Source of the DNA: Rhodospirillaceae bacterium
Lineage (GTDB): Bacteria > Pseudomonadota > Alphaproteobacteria > UBA8366
Direction: 5' to 3'
DNA: 64,000 nucleotides
Assembly: GCA_002722095.1 (NCBI GenBank)
Contig: PBKG01000009.1
Span: 42,722 to 106,721 of the forward strand
The position numbers and the translations under genes were made by a program. The notes beneath the pieces are model-generated. The model did no database searches. It saw only the letters and a program-made list of their open reading frames with translations, and was not told where the DNA came from. This document shows, piece by piece, positions 62,675-64,000 of this stretch (position 1 is the first letter of the stretch; every line of letters begins with the position of its first letter).

Positions 62675-64000
62675 CTACTCGGTCGTTTCCTGATAGGCGT
62701 CGAGCGGCAGGCAACTGCAAACCAGGTTTCGGTCGCCATAAACCTGATCGATGCGATTGACCGCAGGCCAATATTTGTCCGCCGCCACCCATGAGGTCGG
62801 GAAAACGGCGCGATCTATCGGATAGGTGCGATCCCAATCGACGATATCGGCCATCGAATGGGGCGCGTTAATCAGGGGATTGTCTTCCGCGGACAACGTA
62901 CCGTCCTCGACTTCGGCGATCTCACCTCGAATCGCGATCATGGCCTCGCAGAACCGGTCGAGCTCTGCCTTCGACTCACTTTCCGTCGGCTCGATCATCA
63001 GTGTGCCCGGAACCGGGAACGACATTGTCGGCGCATGGAATCCGTAATCCATAAGCCGTTTGGCAATGTCGTCGACGGCGATACCCGCGCTTTCTTTCAA
63101 ATGGCGGACATCGATGATGCATTCATGGGCGACGAATCCGTCCGGTCCCGTGTAGAGCACCGGGTAGTGCGGCGCGAGACGCTTGGCGACGTAGTTGGCG
63201 TTGAGAATCGCCACTTCCGTCGCCTTTTTGAGCCCGTCATGGCCCATCAATGCGATATAGGTCCATGAGATCGGCAGGATGCCCGCACTGCCCCAGGGAG
63301 CCGCTGTCACCGCTTGTGACTCCGCTTCGAGCGGATCGCCAGGCAGGTACGGCGCCAAATGTTTCGCGACACCGATAGGCCCAACACCCGGCCCGCCGCC
63401 GCCATGGGGAATGCAGAAGGTCTTGTGCAAATTGACATGGGCCACGTCGGGTCCGAACTTGCCGGGCCGCGCAACGCCGACCAGCGCATTCAGGTTGGCC
63501 CCATCCATGTACACCTGCCCGCCGTGATCATGGATGATCTTGCAAATTTCGGTAATACCCGCCTCGAACACGCCGTGTGTCGACGGATAGGTCACCATTA
63601 GAGCCGCCAGATCGTCCTTATGCGCCTCGGCTTTCTCCGCCAGGTCCGACAAATCTACATTGCCCGCCTCGTCGCAGGCCACGACCACTACTTTCATTCC
63701 CGCCAACACCGCACTTGCCGGGTTGGTTCCGTGGGCTGAACTCGGAATGAGGCAAATATCGCGCTCCGCGTGGCCCTCTGCCTTGTGAAACGCGCGTATC
63801 GCCAACAATCCGGCATACTCCCCCTGACTTCCCGCGTTAGGCTGCAGGGAAAAGGCATGAAATCCGGTAATCCGACAAAGCCTGTCGGCAAGGTCGTCGG
63901 TCAGCGCCCGGTAGCCTTCGGTTTGATCCGCCGGCGCATAGGGATGAATGGCGCCAAATTCCGGCCATGTCACCGGAATCATTTCCGCGGTCGCGTTTAG
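62675..64000 (-). CDS. gcvP: Glycine dehydrogenase (decarboxylating), C-terminal part
   Basis: The frame is open to the window edge: LNATAE precedes [10 protein letters not shown], so the gene continues upstream. The P-protein of the glycine cleavage system decarboxylates glycine with PLP and passes the aminomethyl group to GcvH. The PLP-binding lysine is in [16 protein letters not shown], and the end [21 protein letters not shown] is typical of the single-chain proteobacterial form. 442 residues are visible. gcvT and gcvH would be expected beyond the edge. Confidence 0.96.
   Translation of the reverse strand, partial: LNATAEMIPVTWPEFGAIHPYAPADQTEGYRALTDDLADRLCRITGFHAFSLQPNAGSQGEYAGLLAIRAFHKAEGHAERDICLIPSSAHGTNPASAVLAGMKVVVVACDEAGNVDLSDLAEKAEAHKDDLAALMVTYPSTHGVFEAGITEICKIIHDHGGQVYMDGANLNALVGVARPGKFGPDVAHVNLHKTFCIPHGGGGPGVGPIGVAKHLAPYLPGDPLEAESQAVTAAPWGSAGILPISWTYIALMGHDGLKKATEVAILNANYVAKRLAPHYPVLYTGPDGFVAHECIIDVRHLKESAGIAVDDIAKRLMDYGFHAPTMSFPVPGTLMIEPTESESKAELDRFCEAMIAIRGEIAEVEDGTLSAEDNPLINAPHSMADIVDWDRTYPIDRAVFPTSWVAADKYWPAVNRIDQVYGDRNLVCSCLPLDAYQETTE

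Overview
The window reads as chromosomal sequence of a moderately GC-rich alphaproteobacterium, most likely a marine or aquatic Rhodospirillales-type lineage (inference from gene content only). The signs are a CcrM-type adenine methyltransferase beside rnhB and mutY, an F0 ATP synthase operon with both b' and b subunits and no F1 genes, an alphaproteobacterial LexA box (GTTC-N7-GTTC), the 'marine proteobacterial' class GN sortase with its target protein, and the alphaproteobacterial form of family-4 uracil-DNA glycosylase. I see no insertion sequence, prophage, integrase, CRISPR array or rRNA. There is one tRNA gene (Gln, UUG). No stretch longer than 300 bases lacks a gene.

Layout. 1-9.7 kb: start of uvrB; a GrdB/PrdB-family protein whose frame runs through a UGA codon (probable selenoprotein); two DMT permeases; a sortase and its VIT/vWA target; an MlaF-like ATPase; a PhyH-type dioxygenase; an aspartate-type aminotransferase. 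9.8-18.6 kb: an atypical EF-G paralogue, three FAH/MhpD-like hydratases (two of them a tandem duplication) with a periplasmic protein between them, then two overlapping TPR-methyltransferase fusion genes. 18.6-27 kb: ChaC, MsrB, a class II aldolase, and biotin genes split into bioB-bioA (minus) and bioF-bioD (plus) around a flavin reductase, a pirin and a LysR regulator with a clear dyad operator. 27-34 kb: an accessory-looking catabolic region with an MmgE/PrpD protein, two TauD-type and one PhyH-type Fe(II)/2-oxoglutarate oxygenases, a CaiB-type CoA transferase and a sodium:solute symporter. 34-45.9 kb: tRNA-Gln, ispE, a TPR protein, ETF-ubiquinone oxidoreductase, uracil-DNA glycosylase, lytic transglycosylase, moaB, two glycosyltransferases, a radical SAM protein behind a LexA box, and a CPA2 antiporter. 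46-58 kb: a second MmgE/PrpD gene behind a repeat-rich leader, then a housekeeping run: rnhB, ccrM, mutY, a DUF721 gene, a DsbA-like gene, smc, and the F0 operon. 58-64 kb: a small conserved protein, MaoC, a NhaP antiporter, a second CaiB-type transferase, a third MmgE/PrpD protein, and the C-terminal part of gcvP.

How the genes fit together. Housekeeping blocks (repair, segregation, biotin, isoprenoid, energy) alternate with carboxylic-acid catabolism modules that pair CoA transferases, hydratases/dehydratases and oxygenases. The substrates of these modules cannot be read from sequence. The most unusual point is the in-frame UGA aligned with a family cysteine and followed by a SECIS-like hairpin. 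Others are active-site substitutions in the EF-G paralogue and the MlaF-like ATPase, loss of two iron-sulfur ligands in the uracil-DNA glycosylase, and several well-formed dyads in front of operons.
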